The notes below the pieces were generated by a model. The model was not told the origin of the DNA. It worked only from the letters and a program-made list of their open reading frames with translations, and did not search any database. Below, piece by piece: positions 47,550 through 60,839 of a stretch of 64,000 nucleotides of DNA. Origin of the DNA: Mallotus nudiflorus (taxonomy: Eukaryota > Streptophyta > Magnoliopsida > Malpighiales > Euphorbiaceae). Made by a program: the position numbers and the translations under genes. The first letter of the stretch is position 1, and every line of letters begins with the position of its first letter. The stretch is from assembly GCA_947683625.1 (NCBI GenBank), contig CANTUR010000793.1, positions 868,001 to 932,000 on the forward strand, in the 5' to 3' direction.

Positions 47550-50500
47550 TGTAATATCCCGTGTTTTTTAAAATATTTTTACACAGTACCGGGATATGCA
47601 GAGTTAATGATTTCTGTACATTATATGATATTTTTACGAGTTAATATGTATTTTAGACCTATTTTAATTATTGTGTATTATTTTCAGTGTTTTACGTAAA
47701 ATTTTCCCGGGATTTGCATTTTCGAGAAAATTTTCCACGTAAACAATGTATTATTAATTATTTTAAATGTATTTACGGACTTGCATGAACTCATACATAT
47801 TTTTAAATTATTAAATAAAGCCTGTGTGTGTATATTTCTTAATTAGGGTTTATTATTTCCCTAATATTTTATTAAGTATTTAATTGTTTTATTGTTATTT
47901 AATTAATTTTATTTAGTATAAATTATTAAAATATTAAATTTTATGTGTGTGGTGTATATTTGATGTGTGTAATTTAATATTATTTTAATAAATAGTATAA
48001 AGTATATATATATACATATATTTGTCAAAAATTACAAAAGTTTGGAAAATTACAAAACTGCCCCCCGACTTCTTCTTCTTCCTCCCAATTCTCCCTTCTC
48101 CGTTTCCCGGTCGTTGCCGTGCCGTTCCTTCACCGTGGGTGTGCCGTCCGGTGTGCCACCGTCTTCCCCGACCAATTTTGCCGCCTGAGGAGGCCATTTC
48201 CGGTGTCGGGAGATCGATTTTGGCCGGAGAAGCCAAAAATCGATCCACCGTCGATCACGCCGATTCCGGTCACCGTTTTCGACACCGCCGGTCTCTTTCT
48301 TCTCCTTGAGGTCCGGTGAGTGTGATTCTAGCTTTGGTTTGAGTTGAATTGGTCTAGAATTGCTTAGGGTTTGATTTTTCTATTTCGGCCTATTAGGGTT
48401 TTTGATTTTTTTGAGCTTCGAATTGATTGATTCATGAAAACTCCCTTCACAAATGTTGATCCTAGTAGCTTAATCTACATGTATGAATTTTTGTAGAATT
48501 TTTGGAGATTGTTTGGATTTTTGGGTATTTTTGTATATTTTAATATTATTTTCTAATTTTCGGAAATTAATTATTTAAATTATGAAATTGGAGTTTATGG
48601 TTGAATTGGGTGTTGAAATGAATTATAGGAATTTATTTGGAATTTTTATGAATTTCTAAGTATTTATTTTGAATTAATTAAGTTTATGTAATTTTGAGAA
48701 ATTAGGTTAAATGTGTTTTTATTTGAAATTAATTGGATAATTGAGTTTAATTATTGATATTATTGATAAATATGTTGAGAAAATTAATTTTGGATAATTG
48801 TATGATTTTTGGTGAATTTTTGAAGTAATTTAGGTATATTTATATATATAGGGGTATTTTGGTAATTTTACCCTAAATTGTCTAAAAATGTAATTTAATT
48901 GGTTTTAATAGTTATTTAAGGTATAAAAATGATTTCTACAAATTATTTGGTATTTTTAACTAATTAAAACTATTTTTCGTGAATTATTTTCAATTATATA
49001 TATAATATATGATTTTTCTAATAAAATGAGTTTTTATCGGTTTTTATTGTGTTTTAAGGTTAATTATGTAATTTCTACCTATGAAATGTATTTCTGTGCT
49101 ATAAGGATATTTTGGTATTTCCTGAATTGTTCTGTGTTTGTGGACCCCGGTCGGTAGATTGTAGTCTGGAGTCCGACCGAGGGGTTGTGGTTGAGTGTTG
49201 AGTTTATTTTCGAAGTGTGTTTCTTTGCAGGGTCGGCTCTACTCTTTTGAGTAGAGAGATGTCCGTTTTACAGGGGAGGTTATGCCGGATTTTCGGTAGA
49301 ATTCTCGTAAAACGTGATATCCAGTCGAACCCTAAATTCCGATTCTGTGTTTAATACTCTAGATTGAATTCTAGGATTTCTGTTAGGGTTATTCTGATGT
49401 CGATTATTATTTCTTGTTTAGTTGCGTCGAGACCGAGGGCTAGTGGTCCAGGCCCGTCGGACCCGTCTCGTGGAGCGCACTAGGTGAGTTACTGTACTAT
49501 GTATACATGCTTAGGATGCATGATTTAGAAATATATGTTTTAATTTGATTAAAATGTATAAATAATATGATTGTATTTAAGTTTATTTTTGGTATATAAT
49601 AAATTATATACATGTTTTATTAATAAAATATATTTAAAATGTTTTTAAATATATTTTTAATTTAATTTGTGATTTGATTGGATTTATTTGACATATATAT
49701 ACTCGAAATATACCTGGTTTACTTTTGGTATATTTCCAGTATATATATGGTTTATATTGTTGATTTATTTAAATTCATGCATCATGTATTTGTGAATGAA
49801 TGTTTTATTATTTATTAATGAAGGATATCGATAGAACGTGCTACCTAGTGGGCAGCACTAGGACCGAGTACGTACCGGTACGCCTATAGTATTTAGGCTA
49901 TTATACTAACTTATTTGTGGATATTGATTGATTATGATTATTTGATGTGTGAGATGTGGTTTGGGGTGTGATTGCTGGAGCTCGGTTGACCAAGTGTCTC
50001 GGGGCCAATCACACTGGCAGTCAGACTGCTGGAGCTCGGTTGACTCAGTGTCTCGGGGCCAGTCTACTGTCTAAATGGATTAAGTGAATATATTTGGATT
50101 CAGTGAGCCTGTATGGATAGGGTGTTGTCTAACACTATTATTCTGAGGTTGCGATATTCTAGGGTTCTATATAATCCTTCATAAAAGATGATTTTTAGAT
50201 AAAATATATAAAAATGATTTTACTGCATCTGTGTGAATTTGCTTGTATATATACATATTAGATATGTATTATTGACTGTATGCATTATCATTTAGTGTGT
50301 ATGTATATATATTATAGTAATTCACTCAGTGAGGTCTGACTCCCCTCCGTTGACTATTTTTCAGGAGAGTCAACTTCCTCAGACCTCAGTAGCAGTCGAT
50401 ACGTCGGATTTCTTCCGCCCCGGCTTCTTTATGTAAATTGTTTACTTGAGTCTTATTTATTTTATCTAGACACTGCAGTAGTTGTGAATTAATATAATGG

Positions 50501-50769
50501 ATTTCATGTATTTTATTTTTTAAAGAGATGTATTATATTGAAACTAGATTTGTATTAAGAGATTATATATCTATGAGATGAGATTTTTATTTAAATCCAG
50601 TGATGAAAATGATATTGTAATATTTAAGATTTTTATTTCCACTGCATATATATTATATGGTTATTGTTATTGCATGATTTATTTTATTTTTAGGCTTGCT
50701 ACGGGTTCCGGATTCGAAAGAATTCCCGTTCCCTAGCGCCGGTCATGGCCCCTGTTTTGGGTCGTGACA
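47550..50769 (+). mobile_element. Tekay-family solo LTR (3.22 kb)
   Basis: TGTAATATCCC to GGGTCGTGACA with perfect TSD TTCTT (47545-47549 and 50770-50774). It is very similar to 37867-41104. It has donor CCG/GTGAGT at 48315, acceptor TTTCTTTGCAG before 49231, hairpin 49237-49256, a 62-nt block 49422-49483, hairpin 49844-49862, and acceptors before 50365 and 50694. Confidence 0.95.
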
Positions 50770-50774
50770 TTCTT

Positions 50775-52728
50775 GATTTGGCAATATTGTGTGAAATGTA
50801 TGGTACTTTCAAGCCAAAAAATAAATTATAAGTTAGAAAATAAAAAATTGAAACCACCAAGTATTTTTTTTATATATTTTTCTAAAAAATTAGTAAATTA
50901 CATTTTTATTGCATTAACATTTATAATGCAGTGAATTAATCTATTGTATTTTGCTAATAAGTTGAAATATATATATAATATTAACTTTTTATAAAAAAAC
51001 TACGAATCAAAAATTGATAAAATGTGTAACTATGTAGAATACTTAATTACATATACTTATATATATATATTTAAGTAAAATAATTAAGTAATGTAACTGT
51101 TAAATAAATAACTAAAATAATAATTGGTCAAAAGTAAAATATATTTGTTAAAGCAAAATAATTAATGATATGACTAATAAATAAAAATTGACATTCCATT
51201 TTAGGACCTCTTGATACAGCTCAACTTTTACAATGCATAAGGGTGCATAGTTTTATTCTAGTATTCTATTCAATAATAATTTGAAAATTATATAATTTAA
51301 TATAGAACTGATATAAATATTTTATAGTAAAATAATTTACTAAACAATACAGCATTCTGCTAATTATAATAAAATTAAGATATATTTTTAATTTTATAAA
51401 AAATATTTGTAATACTTTTGAAAGTATATATTTTTTAACTACTTTAAAAATATCAAAATAGATAAATTAATGGTAAATGATATATAAAATAATTTTATCA
51501 TTAAAATTAATATTATATTAATATTTTATCATAAAGTAACAATGATATAAGTAATTAAACAGAGTAGAGTAGTAAAATATAAATAAAATAAAATAATACA
51601 CTAATTAAATTATAAAAAATTCAGATAAATAATTAAAAAACATAAAATTACATAATTTTTTTTTATATTTATCCGTAATGATAATGTGTAAAACTGTTAT
51701 AAAGTAAATCATCACAAATTAGTGGACGTATGGGAAGGCAAAAGAATCAAAAGGATTCCATTTCATAAGCTTTGTAATCAATGTGGTTCGTTCCACACAT
51801 ATATGAGCCAAATGTGTGCTTTCCTAGAAGCTTCATTTTAATAACTTATCCACCTCAAACGATAGCTTGGGAGCTTCTCCTCTTGCCAAACCATATATAG
51901 ATCTTTACATCGCACATATATATATAGAAGTTGAGTATTTAGATTTTTTTGTATAATTAATTAATTTTACTATATTTTATATTATGATCGCGAATGAAAC
52001 TTATTATTATGGTATTACACAGTTATAGGATAGATTAAACTTTATTTTTTTTCTAACTCTTTGAAATAATAGTTGTAACTATATGAGCTAATTACAATTA
52101 TTGAGTAAGACATATTGATCACTAAATTTTATATTAATTAAAAGAGTTTTATCAATATAATTGAAGAATAGCAACAAAAAATTATACTATTTTATTTTAG
52201 TACTTAGGTAGTTTTCACTTTTAAATCGGAAATGGTATGAATCAAATTTTACATTTTAAAGTGTAATTTCAGAGAAATGATCACTTAACCACTCCCTCAA
52301 TAACTTATTTTGACATTTTTTTTATTATACTTTTATTTATATTATCTTTCCATTAAAATATATTTTGAATTTTTAATAAATAAATAATTCATTTTCTTTC
52401 TCTGAAAAAATAGTTGCGATCAAGGAGATACTGCAAGTAAAACTGCTAAAAAAGAACATGGTAAGTAAAGAATTGGTAAGTACTTCTTCTAAAGTGTGAT
52501 ATATCTTTGGGCAACACAATGAAAATAAAGTATAGACATAACAATTACTAGAACCATACAGTTAATGATTAAAAACAACATTTGTTGTGGTCCTACCCTT
52601 CCGTAATTCATGCCTTAATCAATTACCATAACCTCTGTCTCCAACTTTTGCACCTTCTTCTTCTTCTTCTTCTTCTTCTGCTTTTGCTTCTTTCTTATAC
52701 TCAGTATTCCATTTTGGTTTCTCGACCA
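50775..52728. other. Intergenic and 5' flank of the TBL gene
   Basis: AT-rich, no coding. The last 150 bp are less AT-rich and CT-rich, as in a 5' leader, and hold a (TTC)n run at 52651-52678. An upstream ATG at 52582 is in frame with the TBL start, but it would add a leucine run encoded by the TTC repeat, so I take it as leader. A TATA-like CATATATAGATC lies far upstream at about 51891; whether it is used is unknown. Confidence 0.5.
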
Positions 52729-54763
52729 ATGGCTAAACCAAAGATGGTCAGCACTCATCATCTAAACTTCATCTTCTTTATCACCTTCTTCACTATTCTT
52801 GGATGTGGCAAGTCATCTAGGTTTGGCCTAGAAGATGGGTTGTCCTGGCTCAATGAAGAGGATAGTGAAGTTGACATGGTCCAAACCAGGCATGATCTGT
52901 CAAGCACCTGTGATTTTACTTCAGGGAAATGGGTGTATGATCAGTCATACCCTCTTTACGATTCAAGCTGCCCTTATCTTAGTACATCAGTCACCTGTAA
53001 AACAAATGGAAGACCTGATTCTGACTATGAAAAGTGGAGATGGAAGCCTCATGCCTGCTCTATTCCAAGGTACGTACTGCTTATGCAACAATTGAGTTAG
53101 CATTGCATGTTCAATTCAATAGAACTTTTGAAGTTCCTTTTTTTTTTGGGCATTTTTTTTTTCAATATTAATAATTTTGTTTATTATTATTGTTATTATA
53201 TGAAACAGGTTTGATGCGTTGAAATTTCTTGGAAAGATGAGAAAGAAAAGAATCATGTTAGTTGGTGACTCTATAATGAGGAACCAATGGGAGTCTCTTG
53301 TGTGCTTAGTGCAAGGAGTCATTCCAACTGGTCACAAGATGGTCAGCTATAACGGTCTTTCTATGGCCTTCCATGCTTTGGTAATGTTCTCATTTATTAT
53401 GCAACCGATAAGGCCCAGAAACCAAAAAAAAAAAAAAAATTGTTTTAGACATGTCTATTTAATGAGTTATGTTTTTTTTTTTTTAATAATAGTCTAGTAA
53501 ATTTTGATTAATTCTATTTCACCGAGTAAAACCGATAAAAATCTCTTTAGGCTATGGTTATTTAATGATTAATGTTTTAATAACTTGAACTATTAATATG
53601 GTGTTAATATATGTGCAGGACTTTGAGACTTCAATTGAGTTCACGTGGGCTCCACTGCTTGTGGAATTGAAGAAAGGAGCTGGAAACAAGAGAATCCTTC
53701 ATTTGGATATGATTGAAGAGAATGCAAGATATTGGAGAAATGTTGACATTCTTGTGTTTGATTCTGCTCATTGGTGGACTCATTCTGACCAATGGAGTTC
53801 GTAAGAAAATTTAACATTTTTTCCAAGTACATTCATGATGCTAATAATAATAATAAAATAACATTAATAATAATAATGTGTGGAACTACATATTAACATC
53901 CGCAATCTTAACCAAAAAATTTCAGGTGGGACTACTACATGGAAGGACAGTCTCTGATCAAGAGTATGAATCCAATGATTGCTTATCAAAAGGGGCTCAC
54001 TACATGGGCAAAATGGATTGATTTAAATCTTGATCCTCGTAGAACCAAAGTCATTTTTCGAAGCATGTCTCCTAGGCATAACAGGTAAGTAGCTTTCCTA
54101 CAAATCCTATGCAAAAATGACATCTCACATTAATGGCATAATATTATCGTGAACTTACAATGTTTACTAATTTGTCTCCTGAAATTATAAATTTTAAGTA
54201 TTTTCACATTTAAATTTATAAAAAAATATGATTTATTATAAACACTTTTAGCTAATTTAGGTGTCTAAATAGTTTTACCTCAACTTACAAAAATATATTT
54301 GCACATCTTAAATAGCGTTGTAAAGTATTCCTAAATGTTATTTTAACAAGTTAAGGATTCTAAATAGTCTATTTTGAAGGGATAAACCGACAAAAAAAAG
54401 CTAAGTTCAGGAATTGCAGATGTATTAAGTCTCGTAAAATGCCATTTTTAATTGATACCTTGCAGGGAAAATGGCTGGAAATGCTATAAACAAAGGGAGC
54501 CTTTAGAATTTTTCAGTCACCCACATATCCCTGAACAACTACTTGTGTTGAAAGAGGTGTTGAGAAAGATGAGGTTTCCTGTATATTTACAAGATATCAC
54601 AACAATGTCAGCTCTACGTAGAGATGGGCACCCTTCTGTTTATAGAAGAGCAATAAGCCAAGAAGAGAGGCAACATCCAAGAGACATTTCTTCTGACTGT
54701 AGCCACTGGTGCCTTCCTGGTGTGCCTGATATCTGGAATGAGATGTTGAGTGCCGTTCTTTAG
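52729..54763 (+). CDS. TBL/PMR5-family protein (cell-wall polysaccharide O-acetyltransferase type)
   Basis: Five exons: 52729-53069, 53209-53380, 53619-53800, 53926-54084 and 54466-54763. All have GT-AG borders and phases that join to 383 codons plus TAG. Residues 12-26 are a hydrophobic N-terminal segment, fitting a signal anchor. The PMR5N domain starts at C61-D-F and includes GRPDSDYEKWRWKP (94-107). The GDS motif is at 133-135 (LVGDSIMRNQWESL) and the second catalytic motif D-C-S-H at 362-365 (DCSHWCLPGVPDIWNEML). TBL proteins are Golgi O-acetyltransferases that modify xylan, mannan, xyloglucan or pectin; PMR5 acts on pectin. Length and exon number are usual for the family and nothing is broken. 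I cannot assign the substrate or the exact ortholog. The start at 52729 is preferred over the in-frame 52582; 52744 is another option. Confidence 0.93.
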
Positions 54764-55534
54764 GTGAAGCATAGGTGTCTGAGTGGGTAGAATGACTCTT
54801 CTACTAAAGATTTAGTTTTTTTTTTTCCTTCTGTTTCTTGTGTACTTATGTTAGAGCTTTTATAATTAGTAAATGGTTTGTGTGCATGATGTTGCTAGAT
54901 AATAGTAAATGGGTCATGGTGATTTGTTGTGCTTGTCCCTTTTGGTCGTAATTACCATGAAATGATCACTAGGTTTCTTGCTCTTGTCACTTCTTTTGGT
55001 ATGAAAAGTTGAACTAAAATAATTATCACAGAACATTTGAAACTAGTAATTCGGGGCTATTGCTATTATTAGGTTTAAACTTACTATGGTTGTTATGTCA
55101 TAACTGCCAATTTTGATATTATAGTGCGAATGTTCTACTTTAGCTGACAAAAATGGAGTAATAAAGTGATAGTTACTCTATAAGAACATATTAAAATATA
55201 GGATTCGAATTCTATTATTTTTCGATTTAAAAAAGAAATAATGCACCATATCGTACTGTTTATCTAAACTCATATATCCTTCCTATTTAAAAAAAATGCA
55301 ATCTATTCCAACAAAATTGTTAGGTCACATGGTCACATGCAAGCTAACAAAGACTTCTATCTGAAAAAATAGTTTATTGATATTAAAAAAAAAAAAAAAA
55401 TCAAACATCTCCAACTTGTTGTAACTTTAGTTTTTATTTTCAGTTTTTTATTATAAGTATTTTAATTTGGCTAATATTAAATAGATATAATCCACAACTA
55501 TTTAATAGATATATTAGGTGCCGTTGTATCACTT
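54764..55534. other. 3' flank of the TBL gene
   Basis: The first 150 bp (T-rich, with TTTATAATTAGTAAATGG near 54860) probably hold the 3' UTR and poly(A) site. Nothing else is recognisable. The duplicated segment starts at 55535. Confidence 0.5.
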
Positions 55535-55972
55535 CAATATGTGTGGACCTTCATACCTTATCGACAGCATATTAATATATATAAAAAAATAAAAATAAAA
55601 GTTTACTATTTATAATAAATTTATTCCAAATTTTTAATTTAGACATGTTTCAATTTTTTTAGTACATTATATTTTACTATTGAATAAGTAATATTTAGTA
55701 GTTATTTAATATATTGATTATTTAAATATAATTTTAAATATGTACTATTCATTTGACAGTAAAATATATATTAATTTATTTTAAAATAAAACATATTTGC
55801 GTAAATTATATCCAAAAATATTATTAACATGGAAAATATACAAATAACTATCTTATTATTTTACCTTTTTTCAACTAGAGATGTATGGTATTTTTAAAGG
55901 CATATGGTATTTGTTGTGATAAAAAGCTACCACATGATTAAACTTGTTAGTAACTAAAGAAAATTTACTTTA

Positions 55973-57057
55973 ATACTATTTGAAATGATGATGTGGCATG
56001 AATAAAAATAAAATTTATTGGTCATAAGATTTTAGCCTCTGGTTGAAATCAAGTGAAATCACAAAGTAGTTATTTATATTTTAAAATAAAATAACTTATT
56101 TTATTCAAAAATATTCATTTTAATTTATAAAAATATGAAAATATTATTATTCTTTATTTGATATTTAAGTTTTTCATTTAAATTATTTTTTATTTTATTA
56201 TATAATATTTGTACTTTATATTGTTATTTTTGTAAATAAAGTAAAATTTTTTTATACAAATATGTTAAATTTACAGAAAAGAGTTAGTAATATTTGTGAA
56301 AAATTTTACTTTTATGAAAAATATAAGTTTTTTACAAAAAAATAATATTAATTTTACATAATAACATTTTTAATTATGAAATAACACTAACACTTTGTGA
56401 AAAGAAATTATAAAAAAATAATTTTATAAAAGCATATTTTAGTTTTCATAAAACAAGAAATTAATAAGACTATGTCAAATAAATAATTAATAATTAATAA
56501 TATCTTCATATTTTTAAAAATTAAAATAAACATATGAAAATTAAAAATAATAAAATTTTTTATTGATGACTCATTTTATTAAAAGATATTTATACTTTAT
56601 ATTGTTATATTATTGTAAATAAAGTAAAATTATTTTAATTATTTAATAAAAATATTTAAATTTAAATAATTAACATGTGGTACTTGTGCAAAAAAAAAAT
56701 CATATAAATATTTTCCATAAAATATGTTTTATTTACAAAAATATATTAATTTTACACAACAACACTTTTAGTTATAAAATAGCACTAACATTTTGTGAAA
56801 AATTATAATTATAAAAAATTATAAAAATAAATAAAATAAAAAAGCAAAAAATTAATAATCTCGCCATACTTTCTTTATAAATTAAAAAATATATATTTCT
56901 AAGTAAAATAAGTCATTTATTTTAAAATAAAATTATAAATAAATATAAATGACTATAATGTGATTTTGCTCATTTTCAACTAGAGGCTAAAACCCTATAA
57001 CCATTTTGAAATTGTATTTTTACCCATGCCTCATCATCATTTCAAATAATTTAGTAT
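55973..57057. mobile_element. Long-TIR non-autonomous element (copy in unit 1)
   Basis: The left arm (ACTATTTGAAATGATGATG, then GGTTTTAGCCTCTGGTTGAAA-like blocks, to about 56120) is the imperfect complement of the right arm (about 56900-57057, ending CATCATCATTTCAAATAATT). Arms are about 150 bp. The core has two diverged direct repeats (about 56155-56545 and 56575-56890) sharing ACTTTATATTGTTAT, GTAAATAAAGTAAAAT and AACACTAACA. No coding. Long TIRs suggest a Mutator-like MITE; no TSD was found. Confidence 0.6.
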
Positions 57058-57244
57058 AGATTGCCTCCAATTTCTAATGGGTTAGACCACAAGATGGCTA
57101 TTTGTCAAAAAAAAAAAAAAAAAAAAATCACACATCTTTAGTTGAAAATGAGATAAAAACACATGATAATTATATGTACTTTTTTCCTATTAAAATTAAA
57201 TGCATATTTATATGGTGTTAATATTTATAAAAGATTGAAAAATA

Positions 57245-57248
<4 letters not shown>

Positions 57249-57299
<51 letters not shown>
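57249..57299. repeat. (AT)n microsatellite, unit 1
   Basis: About 51 bp of uninterrupted AT. The matching tract in unit 2 (60435-60459) is about half as long. Confidence 0.95.
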
Positions 57300-57303
<4 letters not shown>

Positions 57304-58376
57304 ATTAAATTCATATATTTAATTTTTGTAAAACCAACGATTTCAAAATATTTTTTTGTCACTTAATAGAAATAATAAAGTTTGGGTAACAATCAAACAA
57401 CACTAAACTTTTATAGAGATTATATTCTATAGAGATTATATTGCTCGGAATTGCTAAGACAGAAGTGTTTAATCCTTCTTGTGTTAGGGGTTTTAGTTCT
57501 ATCTGAACAAGCCCTATGTAGATGTACTGCAATCCTTTATTTTATATTTTTTCAAAGAGTTTTGGGGGAAAAAAATGAATAGTTTCAAAAAGTTTTGATA
57601 CTTTCTCTCAATATATATTGATATGAACTCTACCTATAAAAGAAATAAAATGTGCATCTAGCTTTTAAATCTTAGCTCAAGGATCATCAAAAATATATTG
57701 TGTTGATGAAACTAAACCCTTTACTTATTAAATTAAAGTAAAATACTTAGTAATTAAAAAAATGAACAATCACACAATTATAAGTTTAATCTAACTTAAC
57801 AATTGTAATGAAAGGTAGAAGTAAAATAATGTAAGTAAACTTGCAAAATTTCAAAAGAATAAAGATAAGTTAAACCCTCACTTAATTGATTAAAATACTA
57901 TAAATTTGTTTTATTTAAGAATAGTCTTTATATAGACATGTAAATATCCTAATCCTTCAAACATTAGGTCAAACAATGACAACTAATGACAACTCAATTT
58001 TGAAAATTCAAAATTGAGAACTCATGATAACTCATTATTTTGAAAATTCAAAATGGACAACTCGTGATAGCTCATCATTGAAAATTCAAATTTGACAACT
58101 CATCATATTGGCTCTTTGACTTGCAATATCTTTGAATATTTTAAAATCTTCTTGAATCATCCTTATTGACTTCAAACATAGCAAAATAGCTTGAAAATTC
58201 GTCCAATTCAAGCTAATTAATTTCATAATAGTAAATTAAATTAATTAGCTGGAATACTTCATCATGTGGCTTTAAACTCGCACTTGTGGTTGAATCCGAC
58301 TTCTTACAATGTGAAGGACAAACGAATTTAATGCTTGTTTAAACTTTATTGTCCTTAATCTTGTCATTGGTCCCTC

Positions 58377-58700
58377 TTAATACAATGGATCACTTATTTT
58401 GGTGGGCTTATTTAGCTTGGTTGCATTATTCCCCCCTTCTTCAAGATGATTTGTCCTCAACTCAGTGCCTATATCAAAATCAATAAGAGATAAATCAGAA
58501 ATATTAAAAGTAGCATTTACACCATACTCACCAGGCAAATCAATCTTGTATATATTATCATTGATGAGCTCTAGCACTTGGAAAGACCCATCACCACACA
58601 ACATTAACTTAGAATTCCTTTGAGTAGGAAATTTTTTTTTGTACAAATGTACCCAAACCCAATCGCCTGGTTTAAATACAACTTTTACACACCCTTGTTT
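58377..58700 (-). pseudogene. Integrase C-terminus fragment of a gypsy element (unit 1 copy)
   Basis: Minus strand, with PTQRNSKLMLCGDGSFQVLE, then LINDNIYKIDLPGEYGVN and ATFNISDLSLIDFD. This is the beta-barrel and tail region that ends chromovirus-like integrases. It is cut at the duplication junction (58720), so there is no catalytic core. The equivalent in unit 2 (61590-61860) continues into the rest of pol. Confidence 0.88.
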
Positions 58701-59159
58701 GCATGTTTGGCATATTGCTTCAATATGTGTGGACCTTATTACCTTATCGACAGCATATTAATATATATAAAAAAAAATAAAAATAAAAGTTTACTATTTA
58801 TAATAAATTTATTCCAAATTTTTAATTTAGACATGTTTCAATTTTTTTAGTACATTATATTTTACTATTGAATAAGTAATATTTAGTAGTTATTTAATAT
58901 ATTGATTATTTAAATATAATTTTAAATATGTACTATTCATTTGACAGTAAAATATATATTAATTTATTTTAAAATAAAACATATTTGCGTGAATTATATC
59001 CAAAAATATTATTAACATGGAAATATACAAATAACTATCTTATTATTTTACCTTTTTTCAACTAGAGATGTATGGTATTTTTAAAGGCATATGGTATTTG
59101 TTGTGATAAAAAGCTACCACATGATTAAACTTGTTAGTAACTAAAGAAAATTTACTTTA

Positions 59160-60246
59160 ATACTATTGGAAATGATGATGTGGCATGAATAAAAATAAAA
59201 TTTATTGGTCATAAGATTTTAGTCTCTGGTTGAAATCAAGCGAAATCATAAAGTAGTTATTTATATTTTAAAATAAAATAACTTATTTTATTTAAAAATA
59301 TTCATTTTAATTTATAAAAATATGAAAATATTATTATTCTTTATTTGATATTTAAGTTTTTCATTTAAATTATTTTGTATTTTATTATATAATATTTGTA
59401 CTTTATATTGTTATTTTTGTAAATAAAGTAAAATTTTTTTATACAAATATTTTAAATTTACAGAAAAGAGTTAGTAATATTTGTGAAAAATTTTACTTTT
59501 ATGAAAAATATAAATTTTTTACAAAAAAATAATATTAATTTTACATAATAACATTTTTAATTATGAAATAACACTAACACTTTGTGAAAATAAATTATAA
59601 AAAAATAATTTTATAAAAGCATATTTTAGTTTTCATAAAACAAGAAATTAATAAGACTATGTCAAATAAATAATTAATAATTAATAATATCTTCATATTT
59701 TTAAAAATTAAAATAAACATATGAAAATTAAAAATAATAAAATTTTTTATTGATGACTCATTTTATTAAAAGATATTTATACTTTATATTGTTATATTAT
59801 TGTAAATAAAGTAAAATTATTTTAATTATTTAATAAAAATATTTAAATTTAAATAATTAACATGTGGTACTTGTGCAAAAAAAAAAATCATATAAATATT
59901 TTCCATAAAATATGTTTTATTTACAAAAATATATTAATTTTACACAATAACACTTTTAGTTATAAAATAGTACTAACATTTTGTGAAAAATTATAATTAT
60001 AAAAAATTATAAACATAAATAAAATAAAAAATCAAAAAATTAATAATCTCGCCATACTTTCTTTATAAATTAAAAAATATATATTTCTAAGTAAAATAAG
60101 TCATTTATTTTAAAATAAAATTATAAATAAATATAAATGACTATAATGTGATTTTGCTCATTTTCAACTAGAGGCTAAAACCCTATAACCATTTTGAAAT
60201 TGTATTTTTACCCATGCCTTATCATCATTTCAAATAATTTAGTATG
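59160..60246. mobile_element. Long-TIR non-autonomous element (copy in unit 2)
   Basis: The second copy of the 55973-57057 element, brought by the segmental duplication and not by transposition, because its flanks are duplicated too. Confidence 0.6.
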
Positions 60247-60839
60247 GATTGCCTCCAATTTCTAATGGGTTAGACCACAAGATGGCTATTTGTCAAAAAA
60301 AAAAAAAAAAAAATCACACATCTTTAGTTGAAAATGAGATAAAAACACATGATAATTATATGTACTTTTTTCCTATTAAAATTAAATGCATATTTATATG
60401 GTGTTAATATTTATAAAAGATTGAAAAATATGAATATATATATATATATATATATATTCAAATTAAATTCATATATTTAATTTTTGTAAAACCAACGATT
60501 TCAAAATATTTTTTTGTCACTTAATAGAAATAATAAAGTTTAGGTAACAATCAAACAACACTAAACTTTTATAGAGATTATATTCTATAGAGATTATATT
60601 GCTCGGAATTGCTAAGACAGAAGTGTTTAATCCTTCTTGTGTTAGGGGTTTTAGTTCTATCTGAACAAGCCCTATGTAGATGTACTGCAATCCTTTATTT
60701 TATATTTTTTCAAAGAGTTTTGGGGAAAAAAAATGAATAGTTTCAAAAAGTTTTGATACTTTCTCTCTATATATATTGATATGAACTCTATTTATAAAAG
60801 AAATAAAATGTGCATCTAGCTTTAAAATTTTAGCCCAAG

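Larger units (their letters stand above)
55535..58720. repeat. Direct tandem segmental duplication, unit 1
   Basis: 3186 bp starting CAATATGTGTGGACCTTCATACC. The whole unit recurs at 58721-61897 in the same order with only scattered changes. It contains a long-TIR element (55973-57057), an AT microsatellite, a gypsy 3' LTR-like part and, at 58377-58700 (minus), a cut-off copy of the integrase end. The junction with unit 2 shares CTT with both parental ends. Confidence 0.95.

Noticed and set aside
47985..48248. Gly/Arg-rich minus frame
   Set aside because: Antisense of the LTR leader; no partner motif.
52835..53095. Second frame overlapping TBL exon 1
   Set aside because: A shadow of the real exon; no motif and no splice logic.
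52582..53100. Longer TBL N-terminus from the ATG at 52582 and read-through past the first donor
   Set aside because: The added part is mostly leucines from a TTC repeat, and a clear GTACGT donor at 53070 with matching phase shows the exon ends there.
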